From: Amycolatopsis orientalis DSM 43388
GTDB taxonomy: Bacteria > Actinomycetota > Actinomycetes > Mycobacteriales > Pseudonocardiaceae
Length of the DNA: 41,646 bases
Reading direction: 5' to 3'
Assembly: GCF_000411975.1 (NCBI RefSeq)
Contig: NZ_ASXG01000060.1
Coordinates: 1-41,646, forward strand
Shown here: positions 7,457 through 15,092 of the stretch, one piece after another
How positions within the stretch are numbered: the stretch's first letter is position 1
How the letters are laid out: every line of letters starts with the position of its first letter
Notes under the pieces: model-generated
Databases searched by the model: none
What the model was told of the DNA's origin: nothing
What the model saw: the letters and a program-made list of their open reading frames with translations, nothing else
Position numbers and translations under genes: made by a program

Positions 7457-8755
7457 GTGGTGCTTGAGCAGGAAGCGAACCCGGCGGGGCGGATCCGGCG
7501 GGTGGCTCTCGCCAGCGCGGTCGGGACGACGATCGAGTGGTACGACTACTTCGCCTACAGCACGGCGACCGCATTGGTCTTCAACAAGCTGTTCTTCCCG
7601 TCGCTGTCCCCGGCGTCCGGCACGCTCGCCGCGTTCGCGACGCTCGGCGTCGGGTTCGTCGCGCGGCCGCTGGGCGGGATCGTCTGGGGCCACTTCGGCG
7701 ACCGGGTGGGGCGCAAGGCGATGCTGGTCGCTTCGCTGGTGCTGATGGGGCTCGCGACCGCGGGCGTCGGCGTGCTGCCGACCTACCCGCAGGCCGGCGT
7801 GCTCGCCCCGGTGCTGCTCGTCGTTCTCCGGGTGCTGCAAGGGATTTCGGCCGGGGGCGAATGGGGCGGTGCGGCGCTGATGGCGGTCGAGCACGCGCCG
7901 GAAGGCAAACGCGGCCGGTACGGGTCCTTCTCGCAGATCGGCGTCCCGGCCGGGCTGATTCTGGCGCAGCTGGTGTTCTTCCTGGTGAACAGCTCGCTGT
8001 CGGCGGAGGACTTCCGGTCGTGGGGCTGGCGGATCCCGTTCCTGGTCAGCCTCGTGCTGGTGGTGGTCGGGCTGGTGATCCGGCTGCGCGTGGAAGAGAG
8101 CCCGGTGTTCGCGAAGCTGCGCAGCACCGGCGCGCGCAGCCGGCTGCCGATCGCGGAGGTGCTGCGCGCGCGGCCGAAGCAGGTGCTCGCGGCCGCGGTC
8201 AGCTTCATCGCGAACACCGCGCTGGGCTACATCTTCTTCGCGTACCTGCTGTCGTATGGCACTTCGGTGCTCAAGCTGTCCAGCACGACGATGCTGGTCG
8301 TGGTGATCGTCGGCAGCGTGGTGTGGCTGGCGAGCATTGTCGCGTCGGCGATCTGGTCGGACTCGGCCGGGCGGAAGCCGGTCTATCTGGCGGGTTCCGT
8401 GCTGCTGGTCGTCTGGTCGATCCCGTTCTTCCTGCTCGTGGACACCGCGCGGCCGTGGCTGCTGATCGTCGCGGTGGTGGTGCTGAACATCGGCCTCGGC
8501 GCTACGTACGGGCCGCAGTCGGCGCTGTTCTCGGAATTGTTCGAATCCCGGTTCCGCTACAGCGGATCGTCGTTCGCCTACGCCGTGGGCGCGGTGCTGG
8601 GCGGCGGGTTCGCCCCGCTGATCGCGGCCGCGCTGCAGAGTTCGACCGGGACGTCGTTGTCGGTGTCGCTCTACATGGTGGGCGTCGGCGTGCTCAGTCT
8701 CCTTGCCGTGCTGGCGTTCCCGCACAAGCCGCTCGTGCCGGTCACAGCAGAGTGA
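7457..8755 (+). CDS. MFS transporter, metabolite:H+ symporter (MHS) type
   Basis: The 432-residue protein has twelve predicted membrane helices. MHS hallmarks are the opening ALASAVGTTIEWYDYFAYSTA, the GHFGDRVGRKAML loop between helices 2 and 3, and RVLQGISAGGEWGGAALMAVEHAP near helix 4-5. Relatives (ProP, ShiA, KgtP-like) import organic acids, osmolytes or shikimate with protons; the substrate here is not predictable. GTG 7457 (or the next codon, GTG 7460) follows a G-rich ribosome site. The 3' end overlaps the convergent SGNH gene by 14 bases. Confidence 0.87.
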   Translation: MVLEQEANPAGRIRRVALASAVGTTIEWYDYFAYSTATALVFNKLFFPSLSPASGTLAAFATLGVGFVARPLGGIVWGHFGDRVGRKAMLVASLVLMGLATAGVGVLPTYPQAGVLAPVLLVVLRVLQGISAGGEWGGAALMAVEHAPEGKRGRYGSFSQIGVPAGLILAQLVFFLVNSSLSAEDFRSWGWRIPFLVSLVLVVVGLVIRLRVEESPVFAKLRSTGARSRLPIAEVLRARPKQVLAAAVSFIANTALGYIFFAYLLSYGTSVLKLSSTTMLVVVIVGSVVWLASIVASAIWSDSAGRKPVYLAGSVLLVVWSIPFFLLVDTARPWLLIVAVVVLNIGLGATYGPQSALFSELFESRFRYSGSSFAYAVGAVLGGGFAPLIAAALQSSTGTSLSVSLYMVGVGVLSLLAVLAFPHKPLVPVTAE

Positions 8756-9953
8756 GCGGCACCGCGTCGGCCATCCGCTGGTACCCGGCGTCGTTCGGGT
8801 GCAGGTGGTCGCCGGAGTCGTAAGCCGGCAGCATCGCGAGCGGGTCGGCGGGATCGCGGAGAGCCGCGTCGAAGTCGACGACGCCGTCGTAGCTGCCGCT
8901 GGTCCGGATGAAAGCGTTCACCGCCTGGCGGGTTTTCTCCAGCGTCGGGTCGTAGACCTTCCAGCCCTTGAACGGCGTGAGCGTGCCGCCGATGACCCGG
9001 ATGCCCCGCGCCTTGGCCTGCGCGACGATCTGGCGCAGCGCGGAAACGATCATCGCCGGGTCGGTCTGGTGCGGGTTCTGCTGGACATCGTTGATGCCTT
9101 CGAGCACGATCAGCGTGCGGACGTCCCCGCTGGCCAGCACGTCGTCGGCGAGCCGGGCGAGCGCGTTGCGCCCCGCGGCGCCGCCGTCGAGCAGGAGCCG
9201 GTTTCCGCTGATTCCGGCGTTGAGCACGCCTAGGCGTCCGTGCAGCCGGTCGCTCAGCCGGTCCGGCCAGCGCCGGTTCGCGCCGGGCGTGGAGTGCGCG
9301 CCGTCGGTGATCGAATCGCCGAGCGTCACGACGGTGCCGCGTGCGGGTCCGCGTACGTCGACTTCGCTGACGTAGTGCCACACCGCGGTTTGCTCGGTGA
9401 ACGACGCGCCGGATTCCTCGCTCGCGAAGTCGCCGGCGCGGGTGAAGAACGACGTCTGCTGGGCGAGCGGATGGTAGGTGACCGGGCCGGACGGCGTGGG
9501 CACGTAAGTGGTCACGAGGAGGTCCGCGTCGGCCGGAACGCGCAGCCACGCCGGGTCGCTGAGCACCTCGGCCCCGGGCGGAACGACCACAGTGGACTGT
9601 CCGCCGAACGTCAGCGTGCGCATCGTGCCGCTCGCCGCGCGCGGACCGTCGGCGGCGACCGCGAGCGTCACGTGGCCGAAGGTGAGCGGTGCGGTGCCGA
9701 AGGTGAGCGGTGCGGTGCCGAAGGTGTTGGAAAGCCGCACCCGGGCCTGGTTGCCGCCGGCGCTGGTGTGCACGACGTTGCGGATCGAGTAGTTCGGATA
9801 TCCCTGCGGCGTGTTCGCTACCGCGGCCGCGGGCGAGGCCGCCCACGTGCCGACCCAGCCATGCGCGGCCAGATCGCCCTCGGCACTGCCGGACGCGGTG
9901 ACCGCGCCGAGCGTGAGCACGGCGGCCGTGCCCAGAGTAAGGATCCGTTTCAT
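8742..9953 (-). CDS. Secreted SGNH/GDSL-family hydrolase
   Basis: The 403-residue protein begins with a Sec signal peptide (MKRILTLGTAAVLTLGAVTASGSA). The first 190 residues form a beta-rich N-terminal domain (GWVGTWAASP, ARVRLSNTFG). The SGNH domain follows: block I GDSITDG with the catalytic Ser, block II Gly in LNAGISGNRLL, block III GINDV, and block V DHLHPNDAGY with Asp and His. This is the arrangement of extracellular actinobacterial esterases and lipases of the GDSL class. A 21-base tandem duplication near codons 80-95 repeats TFGTAPL. The gene is divergent from the S53 peptidase gene. Confidence 0.88.
   Translation of the reverse strand: MKRILTLGTAAVLTLGAVTASGSAEGDLAAHGWVGTWAASPAAAVANTPQGYPNYSIRNVVHTSAGGNQARVRLSNTFGTAPLTFGTAPLTFGHVTLAVAADGPRAASGTMRTLTFGGQSTVVVPPGAEVLSDPAWLRVPADADLLVTTYVPTPSGPVTYHPLAQQTSFFTRAGDFASEESGASFTEQTAVWHYVSEVDVRGPARGTVVTLGDSITDGAHSTPGANRRWPDRLSDRLHGRLGVLNAGISGNRLLLDGGAAGRNALARLADDVLASGDVRTLIVLEGINDVQQNPHQTDPAMIVSALRQIVAQAKARGIRVIGGTLTPFKGWKVYDPTLEKTRQAVNAFIRTSGSYDGVVDFDAALRDPADPLAMLPAYDSGDHLHPNDAGYQRMADAVPLTLL
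9676..9726 (-). repeat. 21-bp in-frame tandem duplication in the SGNH gene
   Basis: Units 9676-9696 and 9697-9717 are identical, with a 9-base partial third copy to 9726. They add seven residues (TFGTAPL) in a surface-like loop of the N-terminal domain. Identity of the copies suggests a recent slippage event. Confidence 0.85.
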
Positions 9954-10092
9954 GGAGACACTGTGCGCGCGTCCGTGCGGCGCCGGCATCCGCGGTCCCA
10001 GCCATCGGGTCGACAGAAGACCGGACAGGTTTTGCCGCCGGACGGGGGATACGGCGGTGGTGCTCCGGTCGCCAGCGGGCGACCATGTAGCA

Positions 10093-11643
10093 ATGACTGA
10101 CTCACAGTGGGTACCGTTGTCCGGAAGTCTGCGTCCCGCGCTCGCTGAGGCCGAGGTGCTCGGCCCGCTCGACGCGGACGCCACCGTCACCGCGACCGTC
10201 GTGCTCCGGCGGCGCGCCGAACTGGATGTGGCCGCGCTGAGCGAACCGCTCGCGCCCGAGGAATTCGCCGACCGGTACGGTGCCGCCGCCGACGATCTCG
10301 ATCTGGTGCGCACCGTCCTCACCGACGCCGGGCTCACTGTCACCGACGTGCACGCCGGATCGCGGCGCGTCTCGGTGCGAGGCCCGGCGCGGGCGATGAC
10401 GGCCGCGTTCAAGACGGAACTGAACCGGGTCCGCCACGGCGACAGCGGCGAATTCGCCGCGCGCAGCGGGGAACTGCAAGTGCCCGCCGCGCTCGGGGAC
10501 GTCGTGGTCGCCGTGCTCGGCCTCGACGAACGGCCGCAGGCGCGGGCGATGTTCCGGCTGCACAAGAAAGCCGCGGGGAAGGGCTACACGCCGGATCAGG
10601 TCGGGCAGCTGTACGGGTTCCCGGCCGGCACCGACGGCTCCGGGCAGACCGTCGCGGTGATCGAACTCGGCGGCGGGTACAAGCCGGAGGACCTCACGAA
10701 GTACTTCTCCGGCTTGAAGATCACCGAACCGAAGGTGACCGCGGCCGGGGTCGACGGCGGCAAGAACGCGCCGACCGGCGACCCGAATTCGGCGGACGGG
10801 GAAGTGCTGCTGGACATCGAGGTGATCGGCGCGGTCGCGCCCGGAGCCGCGCAGGTCGTGTACTTCGCGCCGAACACCGACCAGGGTTTCCTGGACGCGG
10901 TGAGCACCGCGGTGCACGCGACGCCGACCCCGGTCGCGGTCAGCATCAGCTGGGGCCAGTCCGAGGACCAGTGGACGGCGCAGGCCCGCACCGCGATGGA
11001 CCAGGCGTTCGCCGACGCCGCGGCACTCGGCGTGACGGTGTGCTGCGCGTCCGGCGACAACGGCAGCGCCGACGGCCAGACCGACGGGGCGCAGCACGTC
11101 GATTTCCCCGCGTCGAGCCCGCACGCGCTCGCCTGCGGCGGCACCAAGCTCGACGGCACCCCACCGTCCACAGTGAACTCCGAGACGGTCTGGAACACCG
11201 CAGGCGGCGGCTCGACCGGCGGCGGCGTGAGCGACGTCTTCCCGGTGCCGGACTACCAGCAGGCCGCCGGAGTGCCCGCGCGGGCCGGGGGCGGGAAACC
11301 CGGGCGCGGGGTCCCGGACGTGGCGGGCAACGCGGATCCGGCGACCGGATACCAGGTGCTGGTCGACGGACAGCAGATCGTCGTCGGCGGCACGAGCGCG
11401 GTTTCGCCGCTGTGGTCGGCACTGCTGGCGAGGCTGGCGCAGACGGCCGGACGGGGGTTCGGGCTGGTCCACAGCAAGCTGTACGCCGGGGTCGGCGCGG
11501 GCAAGGTCCAGCCGGGGTTCCGCGACATCACCGAAGGCAGCAACGGCGCGTATTCCGCGGCGGCGGGATGGGACGCGTGCACCGGCCTCGGCGTGCCCGA
11601 CGGCGCGGCGCTGCAGAAGCTTCTCGGCGGTAAATCGTCCTGA
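10093..11643 (+). CDS. S53 family serine-carboxyl peptidase (sedolisin/kumamolisin-like)
   Basis: The 516-residue protein has a Pro-kumamolisin activation domain (about residues 5-165) and a sedolisin catalytic domain. The catalytic Glu237 and Asp241 lie in DGEVLLDIEVIG, the oxyanion Asp in ASGDNGS, and the nucleophile Ser435 in GGTSAVSP. The Glu-Asp spacing of 4 and Glu-Ser spacing of 198 match kumamolisin. The C-terminal Ca2+ site is FRDITEGSNG plus GWDACTGLG. Sedolisins are acid proteases that self-cleave their prodomain. No signal peptide is seen, as in kumamolisin, so the export route is unclear. ATG 10093 is chosen from the start of the prodomain; its ribosome site is weak. Confidence 0.9.
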   Translation: MTDSQWVPLSGSLRPALAEAEVLGPLDADATVTATVVLRRRAELDVAALSEPLAPEEFADRYGAAADDLDLVRTVLTDAGLTVTDVHAGSRRVSVRGPARAMTAAFKTELNRVRHGDSGEFAARSGELQVPAALGDVVVAVLGLDERPQARAMFRLHKKAAGKGYTPDQVGQLYGFPAGTDGSGQTVAVIELGGGYKPEDLTKYFSGLKITEPKVTAAGVDGGKNAPTGDPNSADGEVLLDIEVIGAVAPGAAQVVYFAPNTDQGFLDAVSTAVHATPTPVAVSISWGQSEDQWTAQARTAMDQAFADAAALGVTVCCASGDNGSADGQTDGAQHVDFPASSPHALACGGTKLDGTPPSTVNSETVWNTAGGGSTGGGVSDVFPVPDYQQAAGVPARAGGGKPGRGVPDVAGNADPATGYQVLVDGQQIVVGGTSAVSPLWSALLARLAQTAGRGFGLVHSKLYAGVGAGKVQPGFRDITEGSNGAYSAAAGWDACTGLGVPDGAALQKLLGGKSS

Positions 11644-11699
11644 ATGGACAGTGCGGACGGGGCAGCCCGCGGTCCAGGAGTTCGATGACGCGGCCGGGC

Positions 11700-12095
11700 G
11701 AGGCGTTCGCCGATGCGAAGCCGTGCCGCGTCTCCTCTCGGAGGCCGAGGCCGCCGGGCGTCCGCTGGTGCCGTCGCCGGAATCGCCGACCCCGCAAGTA
11801 CGGCACACTCCGCCGAGCCCGTCGTGCGCACCGGCGCGTGCGAGAGCCGCTCGCTGCGGCGGGCACGGCGGATGGGCAGCGGCAGGGCGGTGCGGTCGGT
11901 CCCGATGGAGCCGGGCGACGTGGCTCCATCGGGACCTTCCGGGTCGTGTGAAATGACCGCGACCACTGCGGCGAAGTGATGCCGCCCTCGGTGTTCTTCG
12001 CCGCGGGCGGCATCGCGGTCCACGCCGGTCCCCTCGACCGGCCTTCATCTTTCGACTGGCCGCCGATGGGGGCCGAGATCGAAGCGGACGGCTGA
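11700..12095 (+). pseudogene. Decayed L,D-transpeptidase (YkuD) gene remnant
   Basis: Three pieces of one YkuD-type domain can be read in different frames. First RAVRSVPMEPGD with upstream ACESRSLRRARRM, like the 'tg..yGPVPM.pGd' strand. Then, in another frame, SIGTFRVV, a stop codon, and NDRDHCGEVMPPSVFFAAGG. The last piece continues IAVHAGPLDRPSS and jumps to FDWPPMGAEIEADG followed by a stop at 12093-12095. In intact enzymes a SHGCV-type block with the catalytic Cys lies between these two points; here it is deleted. At least one frameshift, one nonsense codon and this deletion make it non-functional. It was probably a peptidoglycan 3-3 crosslinking enzyme. Confidence 0.6.
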
Positions 12096-12103
12096 ACGCC
12101 GGT

Positions 12104-12517
12104 TCAGCCCTGCTGGCCGATGTTGACCATCCAGGAAATGCCGAACCGGTCGGTGCAGGCGCCGAATTCGTCGCCCCACATCTGCTTCTCCAGCGGAACC
12201 GACACGGTTCCGCCCTCGGACAGCTTGTCCCAGCAGCGGCGCAGCAGGTCGCCGTCGTCGCCGCTGAGGCTGATCGAGATGTTCGTTCCCGGCTGGTGCT
12301 CCATGCCGGGCGGCACGTCGGACGCCATGAGCGTGAACCCGTTGTCGCCCTCCAGCATCGCGTGCATGATCTGGTCGGCGTTGCCGGCTTCCGCGGGTGC
12401 GCCGGCCTCCCCGTAGGTGTTCAGCGCGAGGTTCCCGCCGAACAGGTCGTGGTAGTACTCCATCGCCTCGCGCGCGTTGCCCGCGAAGCTGATGTACGGG
12501 TTGAGTCTCGAGGCCAT
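12104..12517 (-). CDS. VOC-family protein (PhnB-like glyoxalase fold)
   Basis: The 137-residue protein has the paired beta-alpha-beta-beta-beta modules of the vicinal oxygen chelate fold. Typical PhnB-subfamily motifs are NPYISFAGNAREAMEYYHDLFGG, DQIMHAMLEGD, GFTLMASD and, at the end, MWGDEFGACTDRFGISWMVN. Members include demethylubiquinone-like methyltransferase-fold homologues and proteins with unknown substrates. ATG 12517 has a GAGGAGG site. It is monocistronic and lies tail-to-tail with the L,D-transpeptidase remnant. Confidence 0.85.
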   Translation of the reverse strand: MASRLNPYISFAGNAREAMEYYHDLFGGNLALNTYGEAGAPAEAGNADQIMHAMLEGDNGFTLMASDVPPGMEHQPGTNISISLSGDDGDLLRRCWDKLSEGGTVSVPLEKQMWGDEFGACTDRFGISWMVNIGQQG

Positions 12518-12618
12518 CGGGCCCTCCTCAGCTGATGGACGGGCCCGAATCGTCGCAGATCCGCGGGGGAGCGACAACGGGATCAGGCCCGGTCGGGCGA
12601 CCCCCGTCGCGGGTGTTC

Positions 12619-13404
12619 TCAGGGTTCGCCGGTGAGCTTGTCGCGCAGCTGCTCGAGGGTCTGCGACAGCAGCCGGGACACGTGCATCTGGGAAATCCCG
12701 ACCTGCTCGGCGATCTGGGTCTGGGTGAGACCGCCGAAGAACCGCATCACCAGGATCGCACGCTCCCGTTTGGGCAGCTCCCGCAGCAGCGGCTGCAGCG
12801 CCTCGTGGTTCTCGATGTGCTCGATTTCCGGGTCGTCGCCGCCGAGCGTGTCGGCGAGCAGCAGCGGCTCGGCGTCGTCGTGCACCGGCTTGTCCACCGA
12901 CAGCGTCTGGTACGCGTGGCCCGCGACCAGTCCCTCGTGCACCTCGGAAAGCTCGAGGCCGAGGTGCTCGGCGAGTTCGGTCGGCGTCGGCGCGCGGCCG
13001 AGCGTCTGCGACAGGGTGGCCGAACCGCGGCTGAGCGACAGGTGCAGTTCCTTGAGCCGCCGCGGCACGCGGACCGACCAGCCGGTGTCGCGGAAGTACC
13101 GGCGGATTTCGCCCATGATCGTCGGCACGGCGAAGGACAGGAAGTCCGGGCCGCGGTCCGGGGTGAACCGGTCGATGGCGTTGATCAGGCCGATCCGGGC
13201 GACCTGGACGAGGTCCTCGCGGGGTTCGCCGCGCCCGGTGAACCGGGTGGCGATGTGCTCGGCGACCGGGAGGAATTCCGTGACGAGCTGTTCGCGCAGC
13301 CGCGGCCGCCGCTCGTCGTCGGCGGGCAGCGCGGCGAGCTCTTGGAACAGCGGCGCGGTGTGCGCGTATTCGTCCCGGTGGCGGGTGACGGGCTGCTGGT
13401 TCAC
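12619..13404 (-). CDS. RNA polymerase sigma factor, SigB/SigF/SigG class
   Basis: The 261-residue protein has sigma-70 regions 2, 3 and 4 but no region 1. Region 2 is EDLVQVARIGLINAIDRFTPDRG and FAVPTIMGEIRRYFRD (a class hallmark). Region 3 includes PTPTELAEHLGLELSEVHEGL, and region 4 has the helix-turn-helix LTQTQIAEQVGISQMHVSRLLSQTL. The class directs general stress responses in actinobacteria. GTG 13404 overlaps the TGA of the upstream anti-sigma gene by 4 bases, so the two are translationally coupled. A GTGT-N16-GGGTAT promoter upstream of the pair fits autoregulation by this sigma factor. Confidence 0.92.
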   Translation of the reverse strand: MNQQPVTRHRDEYAHTAPLFQELAALPADDERRPRLREQLVTEFLPVAEHIATRFTGRGEPREDLVQVARIGLINAIDRFTPDRGPDFLSFAVPTIMGEIRRYFRDTGWSVRVPRRLKELHLSLSRGSATLSQTLGRAPTPTELAEHLGLELSEVHEGLVAGHAYQTLSVDKPVHDDAEPLLLADTLGGDDPEIEHIENHEALQPLLRELPKRERAILVMRFFGGLTQTQIAEQVGISQMHVSRLLSQTLEQLRDKLTGEP

Positions 13405-13853
13405 CCGCTCGCCTCCCGGTGCAGGTCGAGGTCGAGATTCAGCGTGTAGCCGTTGTCGGCCGGGTCCGGGACGCAGCGCGCCGACACGTTCGAGGCCAGC
13501 GTGGTCAGCACGTGCCAGCCGAAACTTCGCTCGCTCGGCGGTTCCGGCTGCTGGGTGCGGGTCTGGACGCCGAACCGGATCCCCTCGGGCGAAACGGTGA
13601 ACTGGCAGGTCATCGCGGCCCCGGGGGCGGCCGTCGAAACGACCTGGGCGCACGCCTCGTCGACCGCCATCTTGGCGTCGGCGATCGCGTCCAGCCCGTA
13701 ATCGGCCCGCGCGGCGACTGCCTGCGCGAGCATGCGGACAAGCGGGATCTGGTAGGTCTCCGCCGGAAGCCGCAGCTCGATCACCTCGTCGAGCAGACGG
13801 TCCACGGCTGGCATGCCGCCGCTGGCGCGGCTGCCGGGTCCCTCGTCGTTCAT
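13401..13853 (-). CDS. Anti-sigma factor with HATPase domain (RsbW-like)
   Basis: The 150-residue protein has a single GHKL/HATPase_c_2 domain. The N-box helix is DAIADAKMAVDEACAQVV, and a GFGWHVL-like G2 region appears as RSFGWHVLTTLASNV. RsbW-type proteins bind SigB/F-class sigma factors and release them when an unphosphorylated STAS antagonist binds. The N-box Asn that coordinates Mg-ATP in ExxxN is Gln here (EACAQ), and no clear DxGxG G1 box is visible, so kinase activity may be weak or absent. It is the first gene of the sigma operon. Confidence 0.82.
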   Translation of the reverse strand: MNDEGPGSRASGGMPAVDRLLDEVIELRLPAETYQIPLVRMLAQAVAARADYGLDAIADAKMAVDEACAQVVSTAAPGAAMTCQFTVSPEGIRFGVQTRTQQPEPPSERSFGWHVLTTLASNVSARCVPDPADNGYTLNLDLDLHREASG

Positions 13854-13862
13854 GGCTCCCGC

Positions 13863-13888
13863 ATACCCAAACGCGGCTCGATCGACAC
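13863..13888 (-). promoter_or_regulatory. SigB/F-type promoter for the anti-sigma/sigma operon
   Basis: On the minus strand GTGT (13888-13885), 16 bases and GGGTAT (13868-13863) match the GTTT-N15-17-GGGTAT consensus of mycobacterial SigF and related factors with one -35 change. The predicted start lies only a few bases before ATG 13853, giving a very short leader. Confidence 0.55.
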
Positions 13889-13997
13889 GTGCGGCGAGGG
13901 ATTCCCGACTGTGCGCAGCGGCACGTTTACGCCCGGCGCCAGCTGGTCCGCGCCGCCTTCCCAGGCGAATCCGGCGCGCGGCCGACGGCGATTTCGC

Positions 13998-14023
13998 GTG
14001 ACAAACCGCTGGAGGTTGGGTAG
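13998..14023 (+). promoter_or_regulatory. Possible SigB/F-type promoter for the bifunctional nuclease gene
   Basis: GTGA (13998-14001), a 16-base spacer and GGGTAG (14018-14023) resemble the same consensus as the divergent sigma operon promoter. The -35 match is weak. If real, one stress sigma would drive both divergent units. Confidence 0.35.
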
Positions 14024-14062
14024 TCAGCAGGGAGAACCTTTCGGGAAGCGGGGTGACCCCCA

Positions 14063-14608
14063 ATGGTGCAGGTGCGGGTGCAGGGGCTGGCCGTGGTGGC
14101 GCAGGAGTCGGCGCCGGTCGTGCTGCTGCGCGAGGAATCCGGCTCGCGCCGGTGGCTCGCCATCACCATCGGCGCGCCGGAAGCGCAGGAACTGGCCGCC
14201 GCGCAGGAACAGGTCGTGTCCGCGCGGCCCGGGACGGTCGAGCTGATCATCGAGGTGCTGGCGGCGCTGGGCCAGCGCGTGGAACGGGTCGAGATCACCC
14301 AGCTGCTGGACAGCATTTTCCACGCGGACCTCGTCCTGTCCGGCGGCGTGCGCGTGTCGGCCCGCCCGAGCGACGCGATCGCGATCGGCCTGCGGACCCA
14401 TGCTCCGCTGGAGGTTGCGGAAGCCGTGCTCGACGAGGCGGCGGTCGACGTGACAGTGGCGGCGGGCGACGAGACCGCCCTCGGGTCGGCGCTCGACGCG
14501 GCCGGCGACCTGGACGAACCGGCGGTAGCGGCCGAGGACGAGATCCGCCGGTTCCGGGACTTGCTGGACGACGTGAGCCCGGAGGACTTCCGCGACCCGG
14601 ACGCGTGA
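14063..14608 (+). CDS. Bifunctional nuclease family protein (DUF151/BFN)
   Basis: The 181-residue protein matches the BFN/DUF151 family. The core runs from VVLLREESGSRRWLAITIGAPEAQELAAA through ELIIEVLAALGQRVERVEITQLLDSIFHADLVL to the conserved VSARPSDAIAIGLRTHAPL. An Asp/Glu-rich C-terminal extension of about 60 residues follows. Plant BFN proteins have reported RNase and DNase activity; bacterial members lack firm roles. It is divergent from the sigma operon and may be stress-induced by it. Confidence 0.88.
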   Translation: MVQVRVQGLAVVAQESAPVVLLREESGSRRWLAITIGAPEAQELAAAQEQVVSARPGTVELIIEVLAALGQRVERVEITQLLDSIFHADLVLSGGVRVSARPSDAIAIGLRTHAPLEVAEAVLDEAAVDVTVAAGDETALGSALDAAGDLDEPAVAAEDEIRRFRDLLDDVSPEDFRDPDA

Positions 14609-14675
14609 TGGCGGGTTGAACGATTCGGCTTCCGGCCGCGGGCTGCGGCGTCCGCAGTGGACGGTCAGGCCTCGG

Positions 14676-15092
14676 TCAGGCCTTCTCGGCGGGCCGGGGG
14701 AGCGGGACCTCGGCGAGCCCCTCGGCGGCCCCGGCGCGGACGCAGTCGAGCGGGAACAGCGCGAACAGCCGCCGGACCGTGGGCGCGGCGCCCGGGTCGA
14801 CGTAGAAATCCTTGTCCGCCCCGGCGGCCAGCAGCTTGAGCCGGATCAGGACGCGCAGGCCCGCGACGCCGAGGAAGGTCGTCCGGCGCAGGTCCACGAT
14901 CACCAGGCCGATGGTGCTGCGCAACCGCGCTTCGACGACCTCGGCAAGCCGCGGCGCGGTCGCCAGGTCGACCTCCCCGGACACTTCGACGAGGGCGGTT
15001 CCCGGGGCGGGATGGCGGACCCGCAGCCGGAGCATCCCCGTCGGGTCCGGCGACGGCAGTGCGGGCAGTCGGGCAATGTGCGCGGCGGTCAT
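14676..15092 (-). CDS. STAS-domain protein, anti-sigma factor antagonist-like
   Basis: The 138-residue protein has one STAS domain at about residues 20-115: LRLRVRHPAPGTALVEVSGEVDLATAPRL, then VIVDLRRTTFLGVAGLRVLIRL. In SpoIIAA/RsbV the equivalent loop reads F-M-D-S-S-G-L, with the phosphorylated Ser; here it is F-L-G-V-A-G-L, so no Ser can be phosphorylated there. It could be a constitutively binding antagonist or have another partner. ATG 15092 follows a GAGAAAG site. It is near, but convergent with, the nuclease gene and outside the sigma operon. Confidence 0.8.
   Translation of the reverse strand: MTAAHIARLPALPSPDPTGMLRLRVRHPAPGTALVEVSGEVDLATAPRLAEVVEARLRSTIGLVIVDLRRTTFLGVAGLRVLIRLKLLAAGADKDFYVDPGAAPTVRRLFALFPLDCVRAGAAEGLAEVPLPRPAEKA

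Noticed and set aside
5972..8755. Extended 927-codon frame ahead of the MFS transporter
   Set aside because: The upstream 495 codons are out-of-frame shadow of other genes; the membrane protein begins at GTG 7457.
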